Part shown: positions 1 to 8,588 of the stretch, one piece after another
Layout: each line of letters begins with the position of its first letter
Position numbering within the stretch: the stretch's first letter is position 1
From: Kribbella sp. ALI-6-A
Lineage (GTDB): Bacteria > Actinomycetota > Actinomycetes > Propionibacteriales > Kribbellaceae
DNA: 64,000 nucleotides
Direction: 5' to 3'
Assembly (NCBI RefSeq): GCF_001984195.1
Contig: NZ_MTQN01000010.1
Coordinates: 372,001-436,000, forward strand
Program-made: the position numbers and the translations under genes
Notes under the pieces: generated by a model
Told to the model about the DNA's origin: nothing
Seen by the model: only the letters and a program-made list of their open reading frames with translations
The model's database searches: none

Positions 1-808
1 CACCGCCCTGACCGAATCCGTTCTCGCCGGGGAGCGGGGGCCCGCGCCGTCGACGGTGCCGGTGATCAGCGCGTTCTGGTTGCACAACACGACCCGGCTG
101 CCCGGCGCCGACGTGACGTACAAGAACTACTACGTCCTGCTGCGGGTCGGCGAGGTCTTCGGCGCCTGCGCGTTCGAGGAGGGCGAGCTCGACCCGTCGT
201 ACTGCGCGGACGTGTCCGGGCAGTCGTTGGAGGCGCTGCTGGTGGACGCGCCGCTGCCCGTGCGGATCGCCGCGCTGGATGCCTACCTGGCCTCGGTCGA
301 GCCGCATCACGAGGCCGCCGGTGCCGAGGAGATCGTCCTGCCCGCCGGTACGCCGGACGTCCGCGCCCGGGCGCGTGACGCGGCCGTGGCCGGGCTGCTG
401 GATGTCGCCGAGGGCTCGAAGGTGGCGCTGATCGGCGTGGTGAACCCGCTCGTGGACGCGATCACGTCACGAGGCGGTATCTGTTTGCCGTGCGACTTCA
501 ACCTGCGTGAGACCGCCTCCGGACTGCCGGTTTCCCGCGACATGACGGAGGTTCTGGACGCCGCCGACGCGGTCGTGGCGACCGGAATGACGTTGAGCAA
601 CGGAAGTTTCGACGTTCTCCTCGACCGTTGCCGTGAGCAAGCGAAGCCGCTGGCCGTCTATGCTCAGACCGGAAGCGCGGTGGTGCGCGCCTTCCTCGGC
701 TCCGGGGTCACCGCGGTGTCCGCCGAGCCGTTTCCCTTTTCCCAGTTCAGCTCCCGCCCGACGAGCTTGTACCGCTATCACTTCCAGGACGGAGCGTTCC
801 GCACGTGA
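1..808 (+). CDS. DUF364 / Rossmann-like putative heavy-metal chelation protein (5' end outside window)
   Basis: The reading frame is open from base 2, so the true start probably lies upstream; a GTG at 56 would give 250 residues. The C-terminal half has a Rossmann-type layout (VALIGVVNPLVDAI, then VVATGMTLSNGSFDVLL) resembling the DUF364 family, a putative metal-chelation domain. The stop overlaps the GTG start of the following MFS transporter by 4 nt, so the two are cotranscribed and probably act together, for example making or handling and exporting a small metal-binding molecule (inference). Substrate and reaction are unknown. Confidence 0.6.
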   Translation, partial: TALTESVLAGERGPAPSTVPVISAFWLHNTTRLPGADVTYKNYYVLLRVGEVFGACAFEEGELDPSYCADVSGQSLEALLVDAPLPVRIAALDAYLASVEPHHEAAGAEEIVLPAGTPDVRARARDAAVAGLLDVAEGSKVALIGVVNPLVDAITSRGGICLPCDFNLRETASGLPVSRDMTEVLDAADAVVATGMTLSNGSFDVLLDRCREQAKPLAVYAQTGSAVVRAFLGSGVTAVSAEPFPFSQFSSRPTSLYRYHFQDGAFRT

Positions 809-2097
809 GCACCGACAGCCGCAACCCAGCTGTGTCATCGTCCACCATCACCCCCTCGGCCCCGGCCGCTGCTGTTGCCTCGGGCACCGGGTCGGCAAGT
901 GCCGGAGCCGTCCCGGGTGATCTGGCGATGACCCGCCGGCTCTGGCCGTTCCTGCTGGCCTCGACGGTGAGCCTGATCCCGTTCACCGTGTTCGGCATGT
1001 ACCTGGTGCCGATCGCGGACGCGGCCGACGGCAGTGTGGCGGAGATCGGCGGGCTGCGGGGGCTCGGCGGTCTGGCGGCGCTGGTGGTCGGGTTCGCGCT
1101 CGCGCCGCTGATCGACCGGCTGGCGCGTGAGCTGGTCGCGGCCGGTGGGCTGGCGCTGCTCGGGCTGTCCGCGCTGCTCGGTGCGGTCGGCAACGTGTTC
1201 GCGCTGGCCACGTTCTGCCTGCTGATCGGCGCGTCCACCTCGATCCTCGGGCCGTCGATCGGCGCCGCGGCGGCGGACCGGTTCAACTCGCCGGCGGCTG
1301 CCGGCCGGGCCGCCACGCTGGTCTCGGCGACCACGTCGATGATGGCGATGCTCGCTGCGCCGGTGCTCGCCGTACCGGGTCTCGTCTGGGGCTGGCGGGG
1401 CAACCTGATCGCCGCCGCGGTGATTTCGCTCGCGCTCTCCGCCGCGTTCTTCTGGCGGGGCCGCGGCCGCAAGGCGCCGATCCGGGCCGAGGGGGCCGCC
1501 CGGATGAGCTACCTGGCGACGTACCGGGAACTGGCGCGGATCCCCGGCGCCGTGCCACTGCTGGCGGTCGCGATGCTGCGGACCGCCGCCTTCATGGGGT
1601 ATCTGGCCTACCTGGCGGCGTTCTACGACGAGAAGTTCGCGCTCGAGCCCGGGTGGTTCGCGCTGGTGTGGTCGCTGAGCGGGGCGTCGTTCTTCCTGGG
1701 CAATCTCTTCGCGGGCCGGTTCCTGGCGCTCGACCGGCCGTGGCTGGGTGCCGACAAGCTGCTGGTCGCGGGCGTCGTCGCCGCGCTGGTCAGTGTGACG
1801 GCCTTCTACTTCTCCCCGACGCTGCCGACCACGCTAATCCTCACCGCGTTGATGGGCGCCAGCCACGCCACCGTCGCCGCCTGCGTCACCACCCTGCTCG
1901 TACGGCGTAGTGGCGACCTGCGCGGCTCGGCGCTCAGCGTCAACGCCGCGGGGATGTCGCTGGGCGTCTTCCTCGGCGCCGCGATCGGAGGTCTCGGGCT
2001 CGGGCTGGCCGGCTACCCGGGTACCGCGGCCGCGTTCGCCGCGATCACGCTGCTGGCCCTCGTGTTCGCTCTGCGGGTCCGCGCCACCGACAGCTGA
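805..2097 (+). CDS. MFS transporter
   Basis: This 430-residue protein has about 12 hydrophobic segments spread over its length and an Ala/Ser-rich soluble N-terminus of about 35 residues. It fits the major facilitator superfamily of proton-coupled transporters, probably an exporter. The GTG start overlaps the stop of the DUF364-like gene (GTGA), indicating translational coupling. Transport of the product or substrate of that neighbour is the simplest reading, but no substrate can be assigned. The gap to the next gene (2098-2244) shows only the promoter noted there. Confidence 0.8.
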   Translation: MSTDSRNPAVSSSTITPSAPAAAVASGTGSASAGAVPGDLAMTRRLWPFLLASTVSLIPFTVFGMYLVPIADAADGSVAEIGGLRGLGGLAALVVGFALAPLIDRLARELVAAGGLALLGLSALLGAVGNVFALATFCLLIGASTSILGPSIGAAAADRFNSPAAAGRAATLVSATTSMMAMLAAPVLAVPGLVWGWRGNLIAAAVISLALSAAFFWRGRGRKAPIRAEGAARMSYLATYRELARIPGAVPLLAVAMLRTAAFMGYLAYLAAFYDEKFALEPGWFALVWSLSGASFFLGNLFAGRFLALDRPWLGADKLLVAGVVAALVSVTAFYFSPTLPTTLILTALMGASHATVAACVTTLLVRRSGDLRGSALSVNAAGMSLGVFLGAAIGGLGLGLAGYPGTAAAFAAITLLALVFALRVRATDS

Positions 2098-2244
2098 CCC
2101 GCACCTCCTCCCCGCCCGCGCGCCGGATGGCCGTGCGCTGGGTGGGGGGAATCCCCGAGTGGGTCCCTGGGGTCTGGGCTGGCGACCCTGGAACGGGAGA
2201 TTTCGCGTTCCCGGTGGACGAAGTGCGGTCTATCGTTCGGAGTT

Positions 2245-2922
2245 ATGGAGAATCTGCCCGAGCGTCAGAATCCGCAGGCGCACCTGCGGGCGTCCGACAG
2301 CGACCGCGACCAGGTGGTCGAGGTGCTGCGGGACGCGTTGATGACCGGGCGGCTGACCCAGGACGAGCACGCCGAGCGGCTGGAGCAGACGCTGAAGGCG
2401 CGCACCCTCGGCGAGCTGGAGCCGATCACGGTCGACCTCGCCGTCCCGGGGCAGCCGTTCCGGCCGGTGACCGCGGCGCCGGCGGCGGCGCGGGTGCCGA
2501 TCGAGGAACCGGCGAATCCACAGGACAGCTTCGAGCTGGTGGTCGGCATCTTCGGCGGCGGCGAGCGCAAGGGCCGCTGGCGGGTGAAGCGCCGGACCAA
2601 CGCGCTGGCGCTGTTCGGTGGCTGTGACCTCGACATGGCCGACGCGGTCTTCGAGGGTCGTGAGGTGACCGTCTACGCGTTCGCCGTCTTCGGCGGCATC
2701 GACATCACCGTGCCGCCCGGCGTCGAGATCCGCAACCAGGGCATCGGCATCATGGGCGGCTTCGGAGTCTCCGGCGGCCAGGGCGAGATCGACCCGGCGG
2801 CGCCGGTCGTCGTACTGAAGGGGCTGGCGCTGTTCGGCGGGGTCGGCGCGAAGGTGTTCAAGCCGAAGAAGAACAAGAAGCGGAACAACCCCCACGGGCA
2901 CCACGGCCACCTGGGCCACTGA
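2245..2922 (+). CDS. DUF1707 (SHOCT-like) domain protein with LiaF-like C-terminus
   Basis: The N-terminal 60 residues contain the DUF1707 pattern (LRASDSDRDQVVEVLRDAL, then GRLTQDEHAERLEQTLKART). The C-terminal half repeats short 'FGGxxx' strands (VVGIFGGGERKG, LALFGGCDLDM, FAVFGGIDITVPPG), typical of the cell-wall-active antibiotic response (LiaF/DUF2154-like) beta domain, and ends in a Lys/His-rich tail. No membrane segment is seen. A -10 box TATCGT (2231-2236) sits 8 nt before the ATG, so the mRNA is probably leaderless or nearly so. A role in envelope stress sensing is an inference from the family. Confidence 0.75.
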   Translation: MENLPERQNPQAHLRASDSDRDQVVEVLRDALMTGRLTQDEHAERLEQTLKARTLGELEPITVDLAVPGQPFRPVTAAPAAARVPIEEPANPQDSFELVVGIFGGGERKGRWRVKRRTNALALFGGCDLDMADAVFEGREVTVYAFAVFGGIDITVPPGVEIRNQGIGIMGGFGVSGGQGEIDPAAPVVVLKGLALFGGVGAKVFKPKKNKKRNNPHGHHGHLGH

Positions 2923-2934
2923 TCGGGCGCCGGC

Positions 2935-4608
2935 TCAGATCCAGGACTTGAACCACATGCGGTTGAGCCAGTCCGGGTGCGGCAGCACCTTGTCGGTCAG
3001 GATCGGCCAGATGTAGGCGAAGTTGAGCACGACCAGGACGACGTAGGCGCCGACGACCGCGCTGCCGATCAGGCGGCGCGGGGTGGCGGCCTGGAAGGCG
3101 GTTCGGGCCGGACCGAGGATCTTGCCGAGCACGAGCGAGACCGCCATCACCGTGAACGGGATCATCGTCACGGCGTAGAAGAAGAAGATCGGCCGGCTGT
3201 CGAAGAAGAACCAGGGCACCCAGCAGGTCAGGTAGCCCACGATCGGGACGCCGAAGCGCCAGTCGCGCTGGGCGATCCACAGCACCAGCGAGGCCAGCAG
3301 CGCGAGCGCGCCGCCCCACCACAGCAACGGCGTACCGACCGCGGAGATCACCGACAGGCAGTTGGTGCCCTGCGGCGCCTCGCAGCCGTTGGTGCCGGGC
3401 TTGATGTCGTTGACCGCGTCGAAGCCGATCGGGCGGGCGATGATCGGCCAGCCGGCCGGGTGCGACGAGTACGGGTGGGTGGCGTTCTTGATGTAGTCGC
3501 CGGTGTGGAAGGCGAGCACTTCCTGGTGGTAGTGGATCAGCGAGCGGAAGTCGTCGGGCACGACCTTCATCACGCCGTGTGCCGGGTTCTTCGAGGCGTA
3601 GTCGTGGTCGTAGGCGTTGTCGTGCAGCAGCCAGCCGGTCCAGGTCGCGGTGTAGGTGACCAGGGCGACCAGCACGATGCTGAGGAACGCCGGGATCCCG
3701 TCGACCACCACCGAACGCCAGAACGGACGCCGTACGCCGATCGCCCGGCGAGCGCCCAGATCCCAGGCGAAGGCCAGCAGGCCGAAGCCGGCGATCACCC
3801 AGACCGCCGACCACTTGGTGCCGAGCGCGAGACCGAAGCAGACGCCGGCCGCGATCCGCCACGGCCGGACCAGCAGCAGCCGGCCGACTGCGCGCCGGGT
3901 GCCCGGGCCGGTGCCGTCCTCGAGGGACTCGGCGTGCCGGCGGCGCGTCCAGTCCCGGTCGGCGACCAGGCAGGACACAGCCGCGACCAGCCAGAACGCC
4001 AGGAAGATGTCGAGCAGGGCGACCCGCGACATCACGAAGTGCAGGCCGTCGACGGCGAGCAGCAGTCCGGCGATGCCGCCGATCAGCGTCGAGCGGGTCA
4101 TCCGGCGGACCGTGCGGATCACCAGCAGCACGGTCAGCGTGCCGAACAGGGCCGGCATGAACCGCCAGCCGAACGAGTTCATCCCGAACAGCTGCTCACC
4201 GGCCGCGATCATCCACTTGCCGACCTCGGGGTGCACGGTCAGGCTCGGGGTGTCCTTGAAGACGTCCAGGTTGCCCGCCAGGATCTGCTTGTCGGCGATG
4301 CCCTCGGGCTTGTCGATGAACTGCCGCGCGTAGCCGAACTTGAGCAGCGAGAACGCGTCCTTGGCGTAGTACGTCTCGTCGAAGACGAACTTCACCGGGT
4401 TGCCCAGGTTCCAGAACCGCAGGATCGCCGCGAACGCCGTGATCGCCAGCGTCGCGATCCAGCCACCGTCGAAGTCCCGCGGCATCGGCGGGTACAGCCG
4501 CTCCTTGACCGGCGGCAGCCGCCGCCCGAACGCGTCCCGTCCGAGCGTCTCCAGCGCCGGTGCGGAACCCGCGCCCTGGTCATCGATCACGGCAGTCACG
4601 CCCGCCAT
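2935..4608 (-). CDS. pmt: Dolichyl/polyprenyl-phosphate-mannose protein mannosyltransferase
   Basis: About 557 residues, polytopic, GT39/GT-C fold. It transfers mannose from polyprenyl-phosphate-mannose to Ser/Thr of exported proteins at the outer face of the membrane. The first loop after TM1 has the conserved FVFDETYYAKDAFSLL segment with the catalytic-type Asp-Glu. VHPEVGKW, a SRVALLDIFLAFW helix and LALGTKWSA also match the family. It is divergent from rsmI, as in many actinobacteria. ATG 4608 gives MAGVTAVIDD; GTG 4599 is an alternative favoured by a TACGAT -10 box (4607-4612) that overlaps the ATG and would make a leaderless transcript from 4599. Confidence 0.93.
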   Translation of the reverse strand: MAGVTAVIDDQGAGSAPALETLGRDAFGRRLPPVKERLYPPMPRDFDGGWIATLAITAFAAILRFWNLGNPVKFVFDETYYAKDAFSLLKFGYARQFIDKPEGIADKQILAGNLDVFKDTPSLTVHPEVGKWMIAAGEQLFGMNSFGWRFMPALFGTLTVLLVIRTVRRMTRSTLIGGIAGLLLAVDGLHFVMSRVALLDIFLAFWLVAAVSCLVADRDWTRRRHAESLEDGTGPGTRRAVGRLLLVRPWRIAAGVCFGLALGTKWSAVWVIAGFGLLAFAWDLGARRAIGVRRPFWRSVVVDGIPAFLSIVLVALVTYTATWTGWLLHDNAYDHDYASKNPAHGVMKVVPDDFRSLIHYHQEVLAFHTGDYIKNATHPYSSHPAGWPIIARPIGFDAVNDIKPGTNGCEAPQGTNCLSVISAVGTPLLWWGGALALLASLVLWIAQRDWRFGVPIVGYLTCWVPWFFFDSRPIFFFYAVTMIPFTVMAVSLVLGKILGPARTAFQAATPRRLIGSAVVGAYVVLVVLNFAYIWPILTDKVLPHPDWLNRMWFKSWI

Positions 4609-4672
4609 CGTACGGAGCCCCCGGTCACACCGTCTCCCGACACCGCCGGGGCGGGCTGCGATGATGGCCCGC

Positions 4673-5515
4673 GTGACTGGGCGACTGATCTTGGCGGGGA
4701 CTCCGATCGGGGATCTGGGGGACGCCACGCCGCGGTTGGCGCGGGTGCTCACCGAGGCCGACGTGGTGGCGGCGGAGGACACCCGGCGGTTGCGGCGGCT
4801 GACGTCGGAGCTGGGGATCGTCGTCGGTGGGCGGGTGACGAGTTTTTTCGAGGGCAACGAGCGGGAGCGGACGCCTGAGCTGGTGGCGGCGATGGCGGAG
4901 GGGCAGACCGTCGTGGTGGTGACCGACGCGGGGATGCCGAGCGTGTCGGATCCCGGGTACCGGCTGGTGGCGGCGGCGATCGAGGCGGGGGTCGTGGTGA
5001 CGGCCGTGCCGGGGCCGTCGGCGGTGCTGACGGCGCTGGCGCTGAGCGGGTTGCCGGTGGACCGGTTCACGTTCGAGGGGTTTCTGCCCCGGAAGCCGGG
5101 GGAGCGGCTGAAGCAGTTGCAGGAGCTGGCCGGCGAGCGGCGGACGATGGTGTTCTTCGAGGCGCCGCACCGGCTGGCCGCGTCGCTCGGCGCAATGGCC
5201 GAGGCGTTCGGGGCGGATCGGCGGACGGCGGTGTGCCGGGAGCTGACCAAGACCTACGAAGAGGTGAAGCGGGGACCGGTCGGAGAGCTGGCCGAGTGGG
5301 CTGCCGACGGGGTTCGCGGAGAGATCACGGTGGTGGTCTCGGGAGTCGACCCGTCCGCCCGGCAGCTGGGGCCGGCGGAGCTCGCCGCCGAGGTGGCGGC
5401 CGACGAGGAGGCGGGGACCCCGCGCAAGCAGGCGATCTCCGACGTGGCCAAGCGGTACGGCGTACCGAAGCGGACGGTGTACGACGCCGTACTGGCTGCT
5501 CGCGAACCCCGGTAA
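4673..5515 (+). CDS. rsmI: 16S rRNA (cytidine(1402)-2'-O)-methyltransferase
   Basis: RsmI uses SAM to 2'-O-methylate C1402 in the decoding centre of 16S rRNA. The SAM-binding tetrapyrrole-methylase-like fold shows in GTPIGDLGDATPRL, EDTRRLRRL, DAGMPSVSDPGYRLV, VPGPSAVLTALALSGLP and FFEAPHRL. At 280 residues it has the normal length, with a C-terminal HTH-like tail (GTPRKQAISDVAKRYG). GTG 4673 (VTGRLILAGTP) matches the usual N-terminus of the family and lies 7 nt after GATGAT; in-frame ATGs at 4661 and 4664 are alternatives. It precedes metG closely. Confidence 0.95.
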   Translation: MTGRLILAGTPIGDLGDATPRLARVLTEADVVAAEDTRRLRRLTSELGIVVGGRVTSFFEGNERERTPELVAAMAEGQTVVVVTDAGMPSVSDPGYRLVAAAIEAGVVVTAVPGPSAVLTALALSGLPVDRFTFEGFLPRKPGERLKQLQELAGERRTMVFFEAPHRLAASLGAMAEAFGADRRTAVCRELTKTYEEVKRGPVGELAEWAADGVRGEITVVVSGVDPSARQLGPAELAAEVAADEEAGTPRKQAISDVAKRYGVPKRTVYDAVLAAREPR

Positions 5516-5547
5516 AAGCACCTGGTCAGGCCCACTACGCTTGAGGT

Positions 5548-7119
5548 ATGTCCGGCGAGAAGGCTTACTACGTCACCACTCCGATCTACTACGTCACGGC
5601 CGCGCCGCACATCGGCAGCGCCTACACGACCGTGGCCGGGGACGTCCTGACCCGCTGGCACGCCCAGCGCGGCGAGCGCAAGTGGTACCTGACCGGTACC
5701 GACGAGCACGGCGAGAAGGTGCTGCGCAGCGCCCAGGCGCAGGGCATGTCGCCGCAGGAGTGGACCGACAAGCTGGTCGAGGAGGCGTGGAAGCCGGCCT
5801 GGGTGGACGTCGACGTCGACTACGACGACTTCATCCGGACCACCGAGCCGCGGCACACCGAGCGGGTCCAGGAGTTCGTCCAGGCGCTGTACGACCAGGG
5901 CGACGTCTACAAGGGCGAGTACGAGGGCCTGTACTGCGTCGGCTGCGAGGAGTTCAAGCTGCCGGCGGACATCCGCACCGACGAGGACGGCACGCAGCGG
6001 TGCATGATCCACGGCACCGAGCTGGAGTCGGTCTCGGAGACCAACTACTTCTTCCGGCTCTCGGCGTACGCCGACAAGCTGCTGGCCCTCTACGAGTCGC
6101 AGCCGGACTTCGTCGCGCCGGCCAGCGCGCGCAACGAGGTCGTCTCGTTCGTCAAGCAGGGGCTGCAGGACCTGTCGATCACCCGCTCGACCTTCGACTG
6201 GGGCATCCCGGTGCCCTGGGACTCCGACCATGTCCTCTACGTCTGGGTCGACGCACTGCTCAATTACGCGACCGCCGCGGGCTACGGCGCGGACCCGGAG
6301 CGGTTCGCCAGCCTCTGGCCGGCGGACGTGCACCTGGTGGGCAAGGACATCCTCCGCTTCCACGCGGTGATCTGGCCGGCGATGCTGATCGCCGCCGGGG
6401 TCCCGGTCCCGAAGCAGGTCTTCGCGCACGGCTGGCTGCTGGTCGGCGGCGAGAAGATGAGCAAGTCGAAGCTGACCGCGATCGCGCCGAAGGAGATCAC
6501 CGACCACTTCGGCTCCGACGCGTTCCGGTACTACTTCCTGCGCACGATCCAGTTCGGCTCGGACGGCTCGTTCTCCTGGGAGCACCTGAGCGCGGTCTAC
6601 ACCTCGGAGCTGGCCAACGGCCTGGGCAACCTGGCGTCCCGGATCGCGGCGATGGTCGGCAAGTACTTCGACGGCGTACTGCCGGAGCCGACCGACCACG
6701 GACCGGCCGAGCAGGCGCTGGCCGACAAGCTCGCCGAGGCGGTCGCCACGGCTGACAAGGCGATGGACGCGCTCGCGTTCCACGACGCGCTGGCCGCGAT
6801 CAACGACCTGGTCGGCGCCGTGAACGGCTACGTCTCCGAGCAGGAGCCGTGGAAGGTCGCGAAGGACGAGGCTCAGCGCGAGCGGCTGGCGACCATTCTC
6901 TACACCGCCGCCGAGGTCCTGCGCGGCGTCGCCGTCCTGCACAACCCGACGATGCCGAAGACCGCCGCGAAGCTGTGGACGTTGCTCGGCGCCGAGGCCA
7001 AGCTCGGCCCGCTCGCCGACCAGCGGATCCAGTCGGCCGGCGCCTGGGGCCAGCTCCCGGCCGGCTCGACGCTGACCAAGGGCGACGCGCTCTTCCCGCG
7101 CCTGACCGAAGAGGCCTGA
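5548..7119 (+). CDS. metG: Methionyl-tRNA synthetase, KMSKS-type with a single zinc knuckle
   Basis: Class I synthetase charging tRNA-Met. The signature is PHIGSAYT near residue 21 (HIGH motif with Ser as last residue), TGTDEHG, and GEKMSKSK with KMSKS at 303-307. The CP insert has one metal knuckle, CVGCEEF followed about 20 residues later by CMIH. The C-terminal anticodon-binding helix bundle contains VSEQEPWKVAK. There is no tRNA-binding EMAP domain. -10 box TACGCT (5536-5541) lies 6 nt before the ATG, so the mRNA is probably leaderless. This is the metG in the rsmI context conserved in actinobacteria; a second, different MetRS lies at 11888. Confidence 0.96.
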   Translation: MSGEKAYYVTTPIYYVTAAPHIGSAYTTVAGDVLTRWHAQRGERKWYLTGTDEHGEKVLRSAQAQGMSPQEWTDKLVEEAWKPAWVDVDVDYDDFIRTTEPRHTERVQEFVQALYDQGDVYKGEYEGLYCVGCEEFKLPADIRTDEDGTQRCMIHGTELESVSETNYFFRLSAYADKLLALYESQPDFVAPASARNEVVSFVKQGLQDLSITRSTFDWGIPVPWDSDHVLYVWVDALLNYATAAGYGADPERFASLWPADVHLVGKDILRFHAVIWPAMLIAAGVPVPKQVFAHGWLLVGGEKMSKSKLTAIAPKEITDHFGSDAFRYYFLRTIQFGSDGSFSWEHLSAVYTSELANGLGNLASRIAAMVGKYFDGVLPEPTDHGPAEQALADKLAEAVATADKAMDALAFHDALAAINDLVGAVNGYVSEQEPWKVAKDEAQRERLATILYTAAEVLRGVAVLHNPTMPKTAAKLWTLLGAEAKLGPLADQRIQSAGAWGQLPAGSTLTKGDALFPRLTEEA

Positions 7120-7123
7120 GCCG

Positions 7124-8437
7124 CTACGCCGAAGCCGTCGCCAGATACAGGGCGGCGGCTTCGGTGCGGCTGGTGACGGCCAGCTTGGTCAGGATGTTGG
7201 CGACGTGGTACTTCACCGTCGACTCGGTGATGTGCAGGGTGTCGGCGATGACCCGGTTGCGCTGGCCCTGGGCGAGCAGCGCGAGGACTTCCAGTTCGCG
7301 ATGGCCGAGGGTGGCCAGGGGTTCGGCGGTGAGGACCTTGCCGGCGGCGGACAGCGTGGTGGTCAGGGCACGGGCGGTCTTGGCGACGTCGGACAGGGCG
7401 ACCGGGAGCATGATGCGCAGCGTCAGGCCCCAGCCGGGTACGGCGTCGACGTCGAGGCGGCCGCCCTGGGCGCGGAGGCGTTCGGCGATCCGGCCGAGGT
7501 CCAGGCGGTCGTCGAGCACGCCGGGGCCGTCGTCGCGCACGGTCGCCTGCAGGCCGGTCGGGTTGAGCCGCCAGCCGACGCGGATCCGCCGTACGCCGTC
7601 CTGACCGAGGATCGCCAGCACCGCGGCGCGGACCGCCACCCGGGCAGCGTGGGCGACGTCCGACGGGATCAGGCGGTCGTTGCTGGGGGCATCCAGTTCG
7701 AGGTCGACGGGAAGGTGCCGCAGCAGGGTCTGCAGCGAGTCGGCCAGTCGCTGGAACGCCCGTCCGGCCGGTTCCTCGCCGGCGTCGGCGCGGTCGCGCT
7801 GGGAGTCGGTGCGCAAATCGGCCAAGGCGTTGAGGGCGAGCTCGACGGCCGTCGTACGGGCCGCGGCGTCGTCGATCCGGTTGTTGCGCAGTACGCCGAG
7901 CAGCGCGGCCAGGGTCGCCGTGTGGGCGTCGGTCAGCTCCGCGGCGACCACGTCACGCGCCATCGCGACCGCGCGGGACTGCGCCAGCACGCTCGGCTCG
8001 ATCTCGAGGGTGAGCCGGTTGAGGTGCGCGGTGACCACGTCCCACAGGGTCTGGACGAGCGGGAGGGTCTGCTCGGGGATCCGGGTGCCGGGGTCGAGTA
8101 CGAACGCCAGTACGGAGCCGCGGGGCGCGTGGTCGCTCGCGATGGCGAGCACAGTCTCCTCGACGCCGCCGATCTCGGCCTCGCCCTGCCACGGCCGTCC
8201 CGCGGAGACCGAGCCGAGGAACGGCGCGAGCTCGGCGCCGGTGATCACGGCGGTGAGCTTCGGATCGCCGGTCGCGCTCAGCGGTGAACCGGCGCACTGC
8301 GGTGACAGGTGGGCGGCCGCGCGGTGCGGGACGACGGTGGCCAGGGTCTCCGACAGCGCTTCGATCACCTGGGGCGGCTCGACCTGGACCAGGCGGGCCG
8401 CGGCGGTCAGAACGGTCACGGCCTCGGAGGACTCCAT
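7124..8437 (-). CDS. LuxR-type regulator fused to a histidine-kinase-like ATPase domain
   Basis: 437 residues. The N-terminal ~150 residues resemble a GAF-type sensor region. Residues ~160-230 form helices like a HisKA_3 dimerisation domain, but the usual ELHD phospho-acceptor motif is absent (VAAELTDAHTATLAALL instead). An HATPase_c-like part follows (ATVRDDGPGVLDDR, RLRAQGGRLDVDAVPGWGLTLRI). The end is a clear LuxR HTH (LGHRELEVLALLAQGQRNRVIADTLHITESTVKYHV). This puts sensor and output in one polypeptide without a receiver domain. It is convergent with metG, with 4 nt between them, and divergent from the quinone oxidoreductase at 8589, a candidate target. Confidence 0.8.
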   Translation of the reverse strand: MESSEAVTVLTAAARLVQVEPPQVIEALSETLATVVPHRAAAHLSPQCAGSPLSATGDPKLTAVITGAELAPFLGSVSAGRPWQGEAEIGGVEETVLAIASDHAPRGSVLAFVLDPGTRIPEQTLPLVQTLWDVVTAHLNRLTLEIEPSVLAQSRAVAMARDVVAAELTDAHTATLAALLGVLRNNRIDDAAARTTAVELALNALADLRTDSQRDRADAGEEPAGRAFQRLADSLQTLLRHLPVDLELDAPSNDRLIPSDVAHAARVAVRAAVLAILGQDGVRRIRVGWRLNPTGLQATVRDDGPGVLDDRLDLGRIAERLRAQGGRLDVDAVPGWGLTLRIMLPVALSDVAKTARALTTTLSAAGKVLTAEPLATLGHRELEVLALLAQGQRNRVIADTLHITESTVKYHVANILTKLAVTSRTEAAALYLATASA

Positions 8438-8558
8438 GTCACCAGGCTACGTGGGTTGATCCATCCACCCACCCGTTCTTCCGGACGGCGGACAGCTGGC
8501 CGAAAGGCCAGTCGGAAACCACGGCGGCGGCTCCACGCTGGAGGTCGAAGAGGATTGA

Positions 8559-8570
8559 TTGAGAACTCAA
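8559..8570. promoter_or_regulatory. Palindromic operator candidate upstream of the quinone oxidoreductase
   Basis: TTGAG-AA-CTCAA is a perfect 5-bp inverted repeat around 2 nt, 18 nt before the ATG at 8589 and within the 151-bp divergent region shared with the LuxR/ATPase gene. It is a plausible binding site for a redox or MarR/HxlR-type regulator; the regulator is not known. Confidence 0.35.
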
Positions 8571-8588
8571 CCACTAAGGACGGTTCTG

